Under the pieces are notes generated by a model. It made no database searches. It was not told the origin of the DNA and saw nothing but the letters and a program-made list of their open reading frames with translations. A stretch of DNA of 57,937 nt from an uncultured Paraprevotella sp. (GTDB lineage: Bacteria; Bacteroidota; Bacteroidia; Bacteroidales; Bacteroidaceae). Below are positions 8,968 through 17,735 of this stretch, one piece after another. Each line of letters opens with the position of its first letter. Position 1 is the first letter of the stretch. Position numbers and translations under genes: made by a program. The stretch spans positions 1 through 57,937 of the forward strand of contig CAJUGV010000012.1 in the NCBI GenBank assembly GCA_910586505.1, written 5' to 3'.

Positions 8968-11900
8968 TTATTCGCTCCAGTCCATCTTAGTCATACGTAC
9001 GTAGCTCTGGTAGCGTTTCTTGGCCATTTCCTCACAAGCATTGAAGAGGTCGGCCGCTTCTGTCGGATATTGCTTCATGACAGATGCGAAGCGCACTTCG
9101 CCTTTCAGATAGTCTTGGAATGCTTCCCAGTTCGGTTCCTTGGAATCGAGCGAGAACGGATTCTTGCCTTCTTCTTCCAAAGCCGGATTGAAGCGCCACA
9201 AGTGCCAGTAACCGCACTTCACAGCTGCTTCTTCCTCAGCCTGTGATTTACCCATACCTTTCTTCAAACCGTGGTTGATACAAGGCGCGTAGGCGATGAT
9301 GATAGACGGTCCGGGATAAGCTTCCGCCTCGCGGATAGCCTTCAGACACTGGGCCTGGTCGGCACCCATGGCAATCTGTGCCACATAAACGTAACCGTAA
9401 GTAGTGGCAATCATACCCAGGTCTTTCTTGCGGATGCGTTTGCCCGAAGCCGCAAACTTGGCGATGGCGCCGAGAGGAGTAGCCTTGGATGACTGACCGC
9501 CGGTGTTGGAGTAAACTTCGGTGTCGAGCACGAGGATGTTCACGTCTTCGCCGGATGCGATCACGTGGTCGAGACCACCGTAACCGATGTCGTAAGAAGC
9601 ACCGTCACCACCGATAATCCACTGGCTGCGCTTCACCAGATAGTGAGACAACTCCGACAGTTTGGCGCAGGCCGGACAGCCGTTGGCCTTGCCGCTTTCG
9701 ATCATCGGAACGAGTTTCTCTGCGGCTGCCTTGCTGGCGTCGGCGTCGTTCTTGCCGTCGATCCATTCCTGAGCGGCTGCCTTGAAATCGGCCGGAGTCT
9801 CGTCTGCGGCGATGGCACCCTTGAGCAGTTCTTCGATGCGTGTGCGCATCTTCTTGTTGGCCAGTGTCATACCGAGACCGAACTCGCAGAAGTCCTCGAA
9901 CAGTGAGTTGGCCCAAGCCGGTCCCTGTCCCTTTGCATTGGTCGTATAAGGAGTTGAAGGTATGGAACCGGAATAGATAGAAGAGCATCCGGTTGCATTG
10001 GCTACGATTTCACGGTCGCCGAAGAGCTGTGAGATCAACTTCACATAAGGAGTTTCTCCACAGCCTGAGCATGCACCTGAGAACTCGAACAGAGGTTGTG
10101 CGAACTGAGAGTTCTTCACATTGCTCTTCACGTCTACCAAATCCTGCTTGCTCTTTACGTTCTTCACGCAGTATTCCCAGTTGGCAGCCTCATCCAGTTC
10201 CTGTTCCAGCGGAACCATGGTGAGCGCCTTGCCGGTCTTGGGATTGCCCGGACATACATCGGCACAGTTACCGCAGCCCAGACAGTCCATTACGCTTACC
10301 TGAATGCGGAAGTTCATGCCCTTCATGGCTGCCGGAGCTTTCATTTCGATAGCCGGAGCATGGAAGTTCTTCATTTCTTCCGCATCGAGTACGAACGGAC
10401 GGATGGCAGCGTGAGGACAGACGTATGCGCACTTGTTGCACTGGATACAGTTGTCGATGTTCCATGTCGGAACGAAAGGAGCCACACCGCGTTTTTCGTA
10501 TGCGGCTGTGCCCTGAGGCCATGTGCCGTCTTCGATACCTTTGAAAGCGGACACCTTCAGTAAGTCGCCGTCTTGGGCGTTGATGGGGCGTACCACTTCG
10601 TTGATGAAGGCGGGGTCGTTGTTTTCCTTGGCTGCGTCGGCTTCCAAAGTAGCCCATGCGGGATCTACCGCCAGCTCCTGATATTCGCCTCCGCGGTCTA
10701 CGGCCGCATAGTTCTTGTTCACCACGTCTTCGCCCTTCTTGCCGTAAGACTTCACGATGAACTTTTTCATCTGTTCCACTGCCAGTTCCACGGGAATCAC
10801 GCCGGTGATACGGAAGAACGCCGACTGGAGGATGGTGTTGGTACGGTTGCCCAGCCCGATTTCCTGTGCGATCTTCGTAGCGTTGATATAATATACCTTA
10901 ATGTTATTCTTGGCGAAGTAGGCTTTCACCTTGTTCGGAAGATTCTTGGCCAGTTCTTCTCCTTCCCAGATGGTGTTGAGCAGGAATGTTCCGTTTTTCT
11001 TCAGTCCGCGGGTCACGTCATACATGTGGAGGTAGGCCTGTACGTGGCATGCCACAAAGTTAGGCGTGTTGACCAGATAGGTAGAGCGGATGGGGGTGTC
11101 GCCGAAACGCAGGTGCGAGCAGGTGAAACCTCCGGATTTCTTGGAGTCGTAAGAGAAGTAGGCCTGACAGTGCTTGTTGGTGTTGTCACCGATGATCTTC
11201 ACTGAGTTTTTGTTGGCACCTACCGTACCGTCGGCTCCCAGACCGTAGAATTTGGCCTCGAACATGCTGTCGCCGCCCATAGCCACTTCTTCTTTCTGCG
11301 GCAGCGAAGTGAAAGTCACATCGTCTACGATGCCGAGAGTGAAGGCATTCTTCGGTTCGGGAAGAGCCAGGTTCTCGTATACGGCCAGAATCTGTGCCGG
11401 GGTAGTGTCGTTTGAACCTAGGCCGTAACGTCCGCCTACGATAACGGGGGCGTTCTCTTTGCCATAGAAGCACTCTTTCACGTCCAGATAAAGCGGTTCG
11501 CCGTGGGCGCCCGGTTCTTTGGTGCGGTCCAGTACGGCGATTGTCTTTGCAGTAGCCGGAACGGCTGCCATAAAGTGTTTGGCCGAGAACGGACGGTAGA
11601 GGTGTACGGCTACCAAACCTACCTTTTCGCCCTGTGCGGTCAGGTGGTCGATGGCTTCGCGGATGGCTTCTGTTACGGAACCCATGGCGATGATAACGCG
11701 GTCTGCGTCTTCGGCGCCGTAGTAAGAGAACAAGCCGTATTTGCGGCCGGTGATTTCGGAAACTTTGTTCATGTATTCTTCCACGATGGCAGGCACTGCG
11801 TCATAGAAGTTGTTGCAAGACTCGCGGTGTGTGAAGAACGTGTCGGGGTTTTCGGCCATACCGCGTGCCACCGGATGTTCGGGAGACAGTGCGCGGCTGC

Positions 11901-12516
11901 GGAATTCCTTCAGCGCTTCCTGGTCTACGAGGGGAGCAAGGTCGTCGTTCTCCAGCATCTCGATCTTCTGTATCTCATGAGAGGTACGGAATCCGTCGAA
12001 GAAGTTCAGGAAAGGAACGCGGCTCTTGATGGTAGACAGATGTGCCACACCGGCCAGATCCATCACTTCCTGTACGGAACCTTCGCACAACATGGCGAAT
12101 CCGGTCTGACGGCAGGACATCACGTCCTGATGGTCGCCGAAGATACACAATGAATGAGAAGCCAGCGTACGTGCCGATACGTGGAACACGCAAGGCAGCA
12201 GTTCACCTGCTATCTTGTACATGTTGGGGATCATCAGCAACAAACCTTGTGAGGCGGTGTAGGTGGTGGTCAGTGCGCCGGCCTGCAAAGAACCGTGAAC
12301 GGCTCCGGCTGCTCCGCCTTCCGACTGCATCTCCTGTACCAGTACGGTTTCGCCGAAAATGTTCTTCCGGCCTTGTGCTGCCCATTCGTCCACATATTCT
12401 GCCATTGTCGACGACGGGGTGATGGGATAGATGGCGGCCACTTCTGAGAACATATACGAGATATGTGCTGCGGCCTGGTTACCATCACAAGTGATAAACT
12501 TTTTTTCTTTTGCCAT
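8968..12516 (-). CDS. nifJ: pyruvate:ferredoxin (flavodoxin) oxidoreductase
   Basis: Oxidises pyruvate to acetyl-CoA and CO2 and reduces ferredoxin or flavodoxin, the central pyruvate reaction of anaerobes. The 1182-residue length fits the single-chain enzyme. Domains in order are the pyrimidine-binding domain with YPITPSSTMAE (30-40), the gamma and CoA-binding regions, and a two-[4Fe-4S] ferredoxin domain with Cys690/693/696/700 and Cys745/748/751/755. The thiamine-diphosphate domain follows, with Cys816/819 in CSGCGE and GGDGASYDIG further on. The gene lies 50 bases downstream of an AAA ATPase gene with no -7 box in the gap, so it may be co-transcribed. Codon use is strongly biased, as expected for a highly expressed enzyme. 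Confidence 0.97.
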   Translation of the reverse strand: MAKEKKFITCDGNQAAAHISYMFSEVAAIYPITPSSTMAEYVDEWAAQGRKNIFGETVLVQEMQSEGGAAGAVHGSLQAGALTTTYTASQGLLLMIPNMYKIAGELLPCVFHVSARTLASHSLCIFGDHQDVMSCRQTGFAMLCEGSVQEVMDLAGVAHLSTIKSRVPFLNFFDGFRTSHEIQKIEMLENDDLAPLVDQEALKEFRSRALSPEHPVARGMAENPDTFFTHRESCNNFYDAVPAIVEEYMNKVSEITGRKYGLFSYYGAEDADRVIIAMGSVTEAIREAIDHLTAQGEKVGLVAVHLYRPFSAKHFMAAVPATAKTIAVLDRTKEPGAHGEPLYLDVKECFYGKENAPVIVGGRYGLGSNDTTPAQILAVYENLALPEPKNAFTLGIVDDVTFTSLPQKEEVAMGGDSMFEAKFYGLGADGTVGANKNSVKIIGDNTNKHCQAYFSYDSKKSGGFTCSHLRFGDTPIRSTYLVNTPNFVACHVQAYLHMYDVTRGLKKNGTFLLNTIWEGEELAKNLPNKVKAYFAKNNIKVYYINATKIAQEIGLGNRTNTILQSAFFRITGVIPVELAVEQMKKFIVKSYGKKGEDVVNKNYAAVDRGGEYQELAVDPAWATLEADAAKENNDPAFINEVVRPINAQDGDLLKVSAFKGIEDGTWPQGTAAYEKRGVAPFVPTWNIDNCIQCNKCAYVCPHAAIRPFVLDAEEMKNFHAPAIEMKAPAAMKGMNFRIQVSVMDCLGCGNCADVCPGNPKTGKALTMVPLEQELDEAANWEYCVKNVKSKQDLVDVKSNVKNSQFAQPLFEFSGACSGCGETPYVKLISQLFGDREIVANATGCSSIYSGSIPSTPYTTNAKGQGPAWANSLFEDFCEFGLGMTLANKKMRTRIEELLKGAIAADETPADFKAAAQEWIDGKNDADASKAAAEKLVPMIESGKANGCPACAKLSELSHYLVKRSQWIIGGDGASYDIGYGGLDHVIASGEDVNILVLDTEVYSNTGGQSSKATPLGAIAKFAASGKRIRKKDLGMIATTYGYVYVAQIAMGADQAQCLKAIREAEAYPGPSIIIAYAPCINHGLKKGMGKSQAEEEAAVKCGYWHLWRFNPALEEEGKNPFSLDSKEPNWEAFQDYLKGEVRFASVMKQYPTEAADLFNACEEMAKKRYQSYVRMTKMDWSE

Positions 12517-12566
12517 AATGAATGATTAATATAACGAGATTAAACTTCTGTTTTTTTATTTTGTTC

Positions 12567-13745
12567 TCAATATAAGAAGCCGAAGAGCCAAATGGGAATT
12601 TCGTTTCCGTGGCCTATTTCGATGTTGTGCCGGGCGTAGATGGTCTCGGTATTGCGCTTCCGTTCCTCGCCGGGGCATATTTTGAATTTCAGGTTTTCGT
12701 CCACCAGAAATGTGTTTCCTTTTTCTCCTTTGTGCAGTTTGTGGTCTTTCCACATCGTGTTTTGGAAGAATGTTTCGAGGATGTCCTGTTCCTCCAGCCG
12801 GCACGGGTAGATGGCATACATCAGGTTGCTGTTGTGCATCATGATTTTGGCCGGTTTTTTGGGAAAGGTCTCCCCCTTGGGATAAATCATGTTGATGAGC
12901 CGTGCGTCGGCCAGATATTTGATGTAGTTCATCACGGTGGCTCTCGATGTGTGTATGTCTTCCGCTAATTGGCTGACGTTGGGAGCCACGGGACTGTCTA
13001 TTGCCAGCAGATACAGCAATTTTTTGATTTTGGTCAGATATTTCAGTTCTATCTGTTTGATGAGCAGGATGTCTACTTCGAGCATCATGTTCATGGTTTT
13101 GAGCAAGTTTTCCGAGAAGTTCCGCTTTTCCAGAAAAAACGGATAGAAACCGTGGTGCAGATAATCCCGGAAATATTTCAGCGGGCTGACCTTAGGCAGG
13201 ATGCGGCGCACGATTTGTTCATGGTCGCGCAGGATGTCGTTAAGGGTATAAGCCGGAAAATCATTGCCGGTCTGCAAGTTGAGATACTCGCGGAAGGAAA
13301 ATCCCCGTAGGTTGTATGATTTCACCAAGCCGTTCAGTTCCGGGTTTTCCGTTTTCAGGCGCATGACCGATGATCCTGTAAACACTATTTTCAGCTCCGG
13401 CAGCGTATCGTAGCATTTGCGCAGTTCGGCGCTCCATCCGGGTTGTTTGAACACCTGGTCTATAAGCAGCACTTTTCCGCCGGCGTCACAGAACTCTGCG
13501 GCGAATTCGGCTATACCCATCCCCTGAAAGTAAAAATTGTTCAGATTGATGTAAAGGCATTTGCGGTCCTCCGTCCGGAAGTGTTCCTTGGCATATTGAA
13601 GAAGGAATGTAGTTTTTCCCACACCGCGTGTACCCTTAATGCCGATCAAACGGTCGTTCCAGTCTATCTCGTCCATAAGGGCGCGACGGACGGGAGCGTT
13701 GACATGCTCCACAAGATACGCGTGTGTTCTGAAAAAGGACTCCAT
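12567..13745 (-). CDS. AAA-family ATPase (AAA_14/DUF4143-like)
   Basis: A P-loop ATPase of the archaeal-type AAA_14 group common in Bacteroides. The 392-residue protein has Walker A GTRGVGKTT at 38-46 and a Walker B strand KVLLIDQVF at 91-99, where the usual catalytic Glu after Asp96 is Gln97. GSS in FTGSSVMRL fits sensor 1. A winged-helix-like part (SQLAEDIHTSRATVMNYIKYL) and a nuclease-like C-terminal region follow. The reading frame is open to 13985, but a promoter with its -7 box at 13769-13776 places the transcript start near 13762, so the ATG at 13745 is used. It stands directly before nifJ. The cellular role is unknown. Confidence 0.88.
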   Translation of the reverse strand: MESFFRTHAYLVEHVNAPVRRALMDEIDWNDRLIGIKGTRGVGKTTFLLQYAKEHFRTEDRKCLYINLNNFYFQGMGIAEFAAEFCDAGGKVLLIDQVFKQPGWSAELRKCYDTLPELKIVFTGSSVMRLKTENPELNGLVKSYNLRGFSFREYLNLQTGNDFPAYTLNDILRDHEQIVRRILPKVSPLKYFRDYLHHGFYPFFLEKRNFSENLLKTMNMMLEVDILLIKQIELKYLTKIKKLLYLLAIDSPVAPNVSQLAEDIHTSRATVMNYIKYLADARLINMIYPKGETFPKKPAKIMMHNSNLMYAIYPCRLEEQDILETFFQNTMWKDHKLHKGEKGNTFLVDENLKFKICPGEERKRNTETIYARHNIEIGHGNEIPIWLFGFLY

Positions 13746-13768
13746 TCTTTGTTTCTTGTTACAACATG

Positions 13769-13799
13769 CAAAGATAATAGAAAACCTCAAAAATGCAAA
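13769..13799 (-). promoter_or_regulatory. Bacteroides-type promoter of the AAA ATPase gene
   Basis: On the minus strand, TTTG (13799-13796), a 19-base spacer and TATCTTTG (13776-13769) match the TTTG/TAnnTTTG primary sigma consensus. The predicted start lies about 17 bases before the chosen ATG. Confidence 0.7.
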
Positions 13800-13953
13800 G
13801 TGGAGTTGACAAAATATTCTTTCTTTTCGTTTTCTGAGGCGAATGAGAAGGGAGCGTGATGCTTTCCTGTCGTTGCAAGGTGTGTGTAAATCTTTACATC
13901 CCTGAGTACTGCGGAGTGCGTCGGATTTTCTGCCGCATGGTGACAAATTTTGT

Positions 13954-13972
13954 TGCGGAGTATTTTGAAAAA
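13954..13972 (+). repeat. copy of a dispersed palindromic element
   Basis: TGCGGAGTATTTTGAAAAA occurs here and, as an exact reverse complement, at 39849-39867. CGGATTTTC also occurs to its left, as it does beside the other copy. It lies in non-coding DNA. Confidence 0.65.
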
Positions 13973-14179
13973 CCGTGAGCATCAAATTTTAAAATGCTCC
14001 ACATGGTTTTTCGTTGTGGCCTAATATGTTGTTTTCCAGCGATCTGTATAGAGCGCCAAATGAAGGGAAGGGGGTAATGGTGTATTGTAATATTCTTTAC
14101 AAAGTAATGATTCGGCTCTGCTGTCTTCCGTATGATGTTTTATCTGTTCGGGAGGAAGCATGCCGCGGCGGAGGATGGT

Positions 14180-14211
14180 TTTGGTGGTTTTCTTCTTTTT
14201 TCTTAATTTTG
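14180..14211 (+). promoter_or_regulatory. consensus-like promoter very close to the ATP-grasp gene start
   Basis: TTTG at 14180-14183, a 20-base spacer and TAATTTTG at 14204-14211 match the Bacteroides consensus. The -7 box ends five bases before the ATG, so transcription would begin at about the start codon itself. Either the mRNA is leaderless or the match is accidental. Confidence 0.5.
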
Positions 14212-14215
14212 TTTC

Positions 14216-15445
14216 ATGGCATTACATTGGTTTAATCCTGAGAATGATTTGGCACTGGCTTGCTTCAGCCCCCATTTCATACCGCCGGCTTCGGCGCGTA
14301 TGATGGCGGACGAACTGTCTGCGCTTCCGGTATGGTGGACCTCCGCGGGCGATACCGTAGCTGTGGCGTCGGTGTCGGAGGCGCGATTGCTGGCCGGGCA
14401 GGCCGGAGGACTTTGTCCGGAAGTGGAATGGGTGGGGCGTAAGGACCTGCCTGCCTGTTCCGAGGTGCAGCCCTGGGGGTGGAGTCCGCTGGTGGTCAAT
14501 CGTCTGCTGGCGGGAGGAGTAGCGGCGGAATGTTTGCCTGACGAGGCATTTCTGCTTCGTTATCGTGACTGGTCCGGCCGGCGTCATGCAGTGGATATGC
14601 TGGATTATCTTGTGCGTCGGGATTCGGAGACGGCGCGCAGGTGGTCGGAACATCTGTGCGGCAAGGCTTGTTATTGTACTTCCGAACAGGAGGTTGTCCG
14701 GTGGGTGAATCTTTACCCCCGGACGATTCTGAAAGCTCCCTGGTCGGGAAGCGGCAAGGGATTGAGACTGGGATACGGGCGTTATGAGCCGCCGCTTTCA
14801 GGTTGGTGCCGTCGTCTGCTTCGCGAGCAGGGAGGTGTGGTGGTGGAGCCTCTGTATGACAAGGTTGCTGATTTTGCCATGGAATTTTATGTGGAAGGGG
14901 AACGGGGAGTGCGTTATGTGGCCCTTTCCGAGTTTCTCACCACGGCACGCGGAACGTATGCCGGCAACCGGGTGGCGTCTGAAGAGGCCAAGATGAGCAG
15001 GCTGACGACTGTTGTGCCCGAGGCGTTGCTGGAATGTATCAAACAAAGTATTATCTGTTATCTGACGCGACTTTTCGGTGGCGGTTATCACGGATGTCTG
15101 GGTATTGATATGATGTTGTGCCGTACTGGGGCCGATGACCGGATTTGTGTGCATCCCTGTGTCGAGATTAACTTGCGGCGTACGATGGGACATGTGGCGG
15201 CCTCATTGGGCCGTTTCATCGCACCCTCGTCCGAGGCCCGTTTCGTGATAGATTATTATAAGGATGAGAAAATGCTCCGGGCCGATCATGACGGCAATCT
15301 GGCGGCGTGTCCGCCGGTCATCTCTGACGGTAAGCTGCTCAGGGGCTATCTGCCGCTCATACCCGTCACGGGCTGCGGGCACTACCGTGCGGCAATGTGG
15401 GCTTTTTCCGGAGAGGATGACGATGGATATGCAAGGAATAAGTGA
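14216..15445 (+). CDS. uncharacterised ATP-grasp-like protein
   Basis: A 409-residue soluble protein with features of the ATP-grasp fold, which joins a carboxylate to an amine or other nucleophile through an acyl-phosphate. Readable elements are Lys173 in ILKAPWSGSGKGLR (nucleotide loop), EPLYDKVADFAMEFYVE at about 211-227, and the metal-binding pattern VHPCVEINLRRTMG at about 312-325 with Glu317 and Asn319. The N-terminus LHWFNPENDLAL is unusual and resembles no named family I can recall. The substrate is unknown. A GNAT acetyltransferase begins 12 bases after its stop, so the two are likely co-expressed. ATP-grasp membership is inferred from motifs only. Confidence 0.75.
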   Translation: MALHWFNPENDLALACFSPHFIPPASARMMADELSALPVWWTSAGDTVAVASVSEARLLAGQAGGLCPEVEWVGRKDLPACSEVQPWGWSPLVVNRLLAGGVAAECLPDEAFLLRYRDWSGRRHAVDMLDYLVRRDSETARRWSEHLCGKACYCTSEQEVVRWVNLYPRTILKAPWSGSGKGLRLGYGRYEPPLSGWCRRLLREQGGVVVEPLYDKVADFAMEFYVEGERGVRYVALSEFLTTARGTYAGNRVASEEAKMSRLTTVVPEALLECIKQSIICYLTRLFGGGYHGCLGIDMMLCRTGADDRICVHPCVEINLRRTMGHVAASLGRFIAPSSEARFVIDYYKDEKMLRADHDGNLAACPPVISDGKLLRGYLPLIPVTGCGHYRAAMWAFSGEDDDGYARNK

Positions 15446-15457
15446 CAAGAAAGATAT

Positions 15458-15886
15458 ATGGTAAGGAGAATGAGGAACGAAGATTTGGATGCAGTCTTCC
15501 GGATATGGATGTCATCCAATTTGGATACACATACTTTTATCGCCTCCCGGTATTGGGAGCGTCATGCCGGTGAGGTGCGGCGCCTTTTGCCCGAATCCGA
15601 GGTCTGGGTGTATGAAAGCGGAGGGAGCATTGTAGGGTTTGCCGGACTGTCGGGTGATTATGTGGCGGGTATTTTTGTCGAAAGCAATGCGCGCTCGCAG
15701 GGGGTGGGCCATGCCTTGCTGGAGGTGCTGAAGTGCGGACATCGTTTTCTCGCGTTGCACGTGTACGAGCAAAATCATCGTGCAATGATGTTCTACCGCC
15801 GCGAGGGTTTCAGGGCCGTGGCACGGCAGACGGAGGCTGATACGGGAGAGCCGGAATGGAGGATGGAATGGAGGCCCGGACGGTAG
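15458..15886 (+). CDS. GNAT-family N-acetyltransferase (YjaB-like)
   Basis: Transfers an acetyl group from acetyl-CoA to an amine of an unknown acceptor. The 142-residue protein is a single GNAT domain: an N-terminal strand and helix (RNEDLDAVFRIWMSSN), FIASRYW, then motif A GIFVESNARSQGVGHALL at about 68-85 with the pyrophosphate-binding Q-x-x-G-x-G/A pattern, and motif B with NHRAMMFYRREGF. The start region and the YW pair resemble E. coli YjaB. It follows the ATP-grasp-like gene by 12 bases and converges on a minus-strand lipoprotein gene whose stop lies 8 bases away. Confidence 0.88.
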   Translation: MVRRMRNEDLDAVFRIWMSSNLDTHTFIASRYWERHAGEVRRLLPESEVWVYESGGSIVGFAGLSGDYVAGIFVESNARSQGVGHALLEVLKCGHRFLALHVYEQNHRAMMFYRREGFRAVARQTEADTGEPEWRMEWRPGR

Positions 15887-15894
15887 GAGGGCTG

Positions 15895-17607
15895 TTATTT
15901 GATGAAATGCCCGATGTTTTCGGAACGTCCTTTCTTTCCAAGTGTCCGTATTTCATATATGCCCTTCGGCAGGTGCCCTATGCGGACGGGACGGTCGCCC
16001 GGAGCTGTGCCTACGATGTGCCCCTGAAGATCTACGATAACGAAGTAGGGGCTGTGCTGTCCGGATATTTGCAAAGTGATCCCGTCGTGGGGCAGAAAGC
16101 GGGGTGAGGATGCCGGAGCTTCATATCCGTGTGCGGCGAGGCGTGCCGGTCTGCTTTCGTTGCCGAAGCGGTCGATGGCTGTTACGGCAAACGAAATTCC
16201 GTGAAGGGTGCAGTAAGTGATGTCGATGGGCAGACTGCAGGAGTCTACATAGGTGGCGATGAGGTTGCTGGCCGAGGTGATATCGGCTGCGGCCGATGGC
16301 GAAGCATAGACATTGTAGCGCACATCCTTGCCGCACACATTGTCGGTCGCTGCCGACCAGTGGAGCCGGTAACCGTCCGGTCCTTCGCTTTTATGTAGGT
16401 TTCCGGGTGCTGTGGGGGCGATGCTGTCGGCACTGTGGCAGGCCATCGTCAGTGCCGGATAGGGATAGAACACCTGTTTCAGAAAGTCGAACAGCCCTTT
16501 GTGGTTATCGTTCAGGTAGGCATAACGGAAGAAGGCCTGTCCACCCGTCTTGAGTGTGCGTGTAAAATAAAGTTCGCGTGTGATGTCGGTCAGGGGCCAG
16601 TCCTTTTCTTTCGGACTGAGAAAGTAGATGCCCAGTCCTGGTATGACGGGACGGCCGTAGGCGTTCTCTTTCCAGTCGATGGCGAAAGGAAAGAAATGAT
16701 TCCCGCGGAAATACATCATGGGAAACAGCAAATCCTGAATGCCCTCGCGTAACCAGCCTTGCGCATCCTGGTAGACGGCCGAATAAGCATTCCAGTTATG
16801 GGACGGGTAGCGGCTCAGGTCGCTGAACTTCCCTACGGGGGAAGAACTCACCTTGACCCATGGCCTGATATCCTTTACGGTTTTGTACATGGTGCGTACG
16901 CAGCGGGTCACGTTGGCGCGCCGCCAGTCGGCCTTGTTCTGCTTCTTCCCGTATTTGCGGTATGCGGCGGCGTCGTTGAAGCGTCCGGCGTTCTCAGGAT
17001 AGCGGATGTAGTCGAAGTGAATGCCGTCTATATCGTAACGGGAGGTTATTTCGTGACAGATCGAAGCCAGGTAGGCGGCTGTTTCGGGTTCTCCAGGGTT
17101 GAGGTACCAACTGTCGTTGTGGCGCACGCAGAGGTGAGGATGTGTTTTGAGCACTGATTTTTTGCTTGCCGGGGCGGCCGATGTCTTGAAGCACGGGATG
17201 GCCACGAGCCACGCATGCAGCTCCATGCCGCGCCTGTGGCATTCGGCAATGGCGAAAGCCAGCGGGTCGTAGCCGGGAGAGCGGCCCGGCGTTCCGGTCA
17301 GACAGGCGTCCCATGGTTCGATATCGGAGGGATAGATGACGCTGCCCCTCACACGGGTTTGCAGCAATACGGTGTTGATGTGTATCTCTTTAAGGCGGTC
17401 GAGAATGCGGCACAGCTCTTCCTGCTGGGCCTTGATGCCGGCGGGGGAAGTAGCTTTGGCTTTCGGCCAGTCCAGGCTGCTGTAGGTGGTGAGCCAGACA
17501 GCTCTCGTCTCGCGTTTGGGAGAAGAGAGCGGTTCCGGTGGGGTTGAGGCCGCTCCGGCAAGGCATCCTGCTACACATATATATAAGGAAAGGATTAGTC
17601 TTTTCAT
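15895..17607 (-). CDS. lipoprotein with glycosyl-hydrolase-like 10 domain (YngK type)
   Basis: A 570-residue envelope lipoprotein. The signal peptide ends in the lipobox VAGC with Cys15. A GHL10/DUF187-type TIM-barrel domain follows, beginning ETRAVWLTTYSSLDWP, with DIDGIHFDYIRYP giving the conserved Asp cluster of the barrel and WLREGIQDLLFPMMYFRG downstream. From about residue 410 a fibronectin III-like part (APGNLHKSEGPDGYRLHWSA) and a short C-terminal beta domain ending in a glycine-poor tail complete it. The family is linked to cell-wall or polysaccharide cleavage, but the substrate is not established. A -7 box lies 27 bases upstream. Confidence 0.85.
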   Translation of the reverse strand: MKRLILSLYICVAGCLAGAASTPPEPLSSPKRETRAVWLTTYSSLDWPKAKATSPAGIKAQQEELCRILDRLKEIHINTVLLQTRVRGSVIYPSDIEPWDACLTGTPGRSPGYDPLAFAIAECHRRGMELHAWLVAIPCFKTSAAPASKKSVLKTHPHLCVRHNDSWYLNPGEPETAAYLASICHEITSRYDIDGIHFDYIRYPENAGRFNDAAAYRKYGKKQNKADWRRANVTRCVRTMYKTVKDIRPWVKVSSSPVGKFSDLSRYPSHNWNAYSAVYQDAQGWLREGIQDLLFPMMYFRGNHFFPFAIDWKENAYGRPVIPGLGIYFLSPKEKDWPLTDITRELYFTRTLKTGGQAFFRYAYLNDNHKGLFDFLKQVFYPYPALTMACHSADSIAPTAPGNLHKSEGPDGYRLHWSAATDNVCGKDVRYNVYASPSAAADITSASNLIATYVDSCSLPIDITYCTLHGISFAVTAIDRFGNESRPARLAAHGYEAPASSPRFLPHDGITLQISGQHSPYFVIVDLQGHIVGTAPGDRPVRIGHLPKGIYEIRTLGKKGRSENIGHFIK

Positions 17608-17633
17608 GTCGGTATCTGTTGTTTTACGGTTTG

Positions 17634-17641
17634 CAAAGGTA
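17634..17641 (-). promoter_or_regulatory. -7 box of the GHL10 lipoprotein gene
   Basis: On the minus strand this reads TACCTTTG, matching TAnnTTTG, 26 bases before the ATG at 17607. The -33 region is weak. Confidence 0.55.
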
Positions 17642-17704
17642 CGCTTTTCAGGATAGATAATGAAAGTTTTGAGGACAAATGCCGGTGTTTACGATACAAA
17701 TTAT

Positions 17705-17712
17705 TACTTTTG
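17705..17712 (+). promoter_or_regulatory. -7 box of cstA
   Basis: TACTTTTG matches the TAnnTTTG consensus, 23 bases before the cstA ATG. No clear TTTG is seen at the right distance upstream. Confidence 0.5.
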
Positions 17713-17735
17713 CGCTGCAAAATTTATAATTTGAT

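Larger units (their letters stand above)
13746..14215. other. 470-base intergenic region between two divergent genes
   Basis: It holds a minus-strand promoter for the AAA ATPase at its left end, a plus-strand promoter-like pair at its right end, and a repeat copy in the middle. Around the repeat, GAAAAACC at 13967-13974 is mirrored by GGTTTTTC just past 14000, so the area can fold. I see no convincing gene here; a 73-codon frame that runs into the next gene looks like noise. Confidence 0.6.

Noticed and set aside
9032..12488. Many long frames antisense or shifted within nifJ
   Set aside because: They are shadows of a GC-rich, codon-biased gene and carry no domains.
13746..13985. An N-terminal extension of the AAA ATPase
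   Set aside because: The promoter and repeat lie within it and the extra 80 residues look like translated non-coding DNA.
14014..14235. A 73-codon plus-strand frame before the ATP-grasp-like gene
   Set aside because: Its composition is not protein-like, it overlaps the next gene start in another frame, and it covers the likely promoter.
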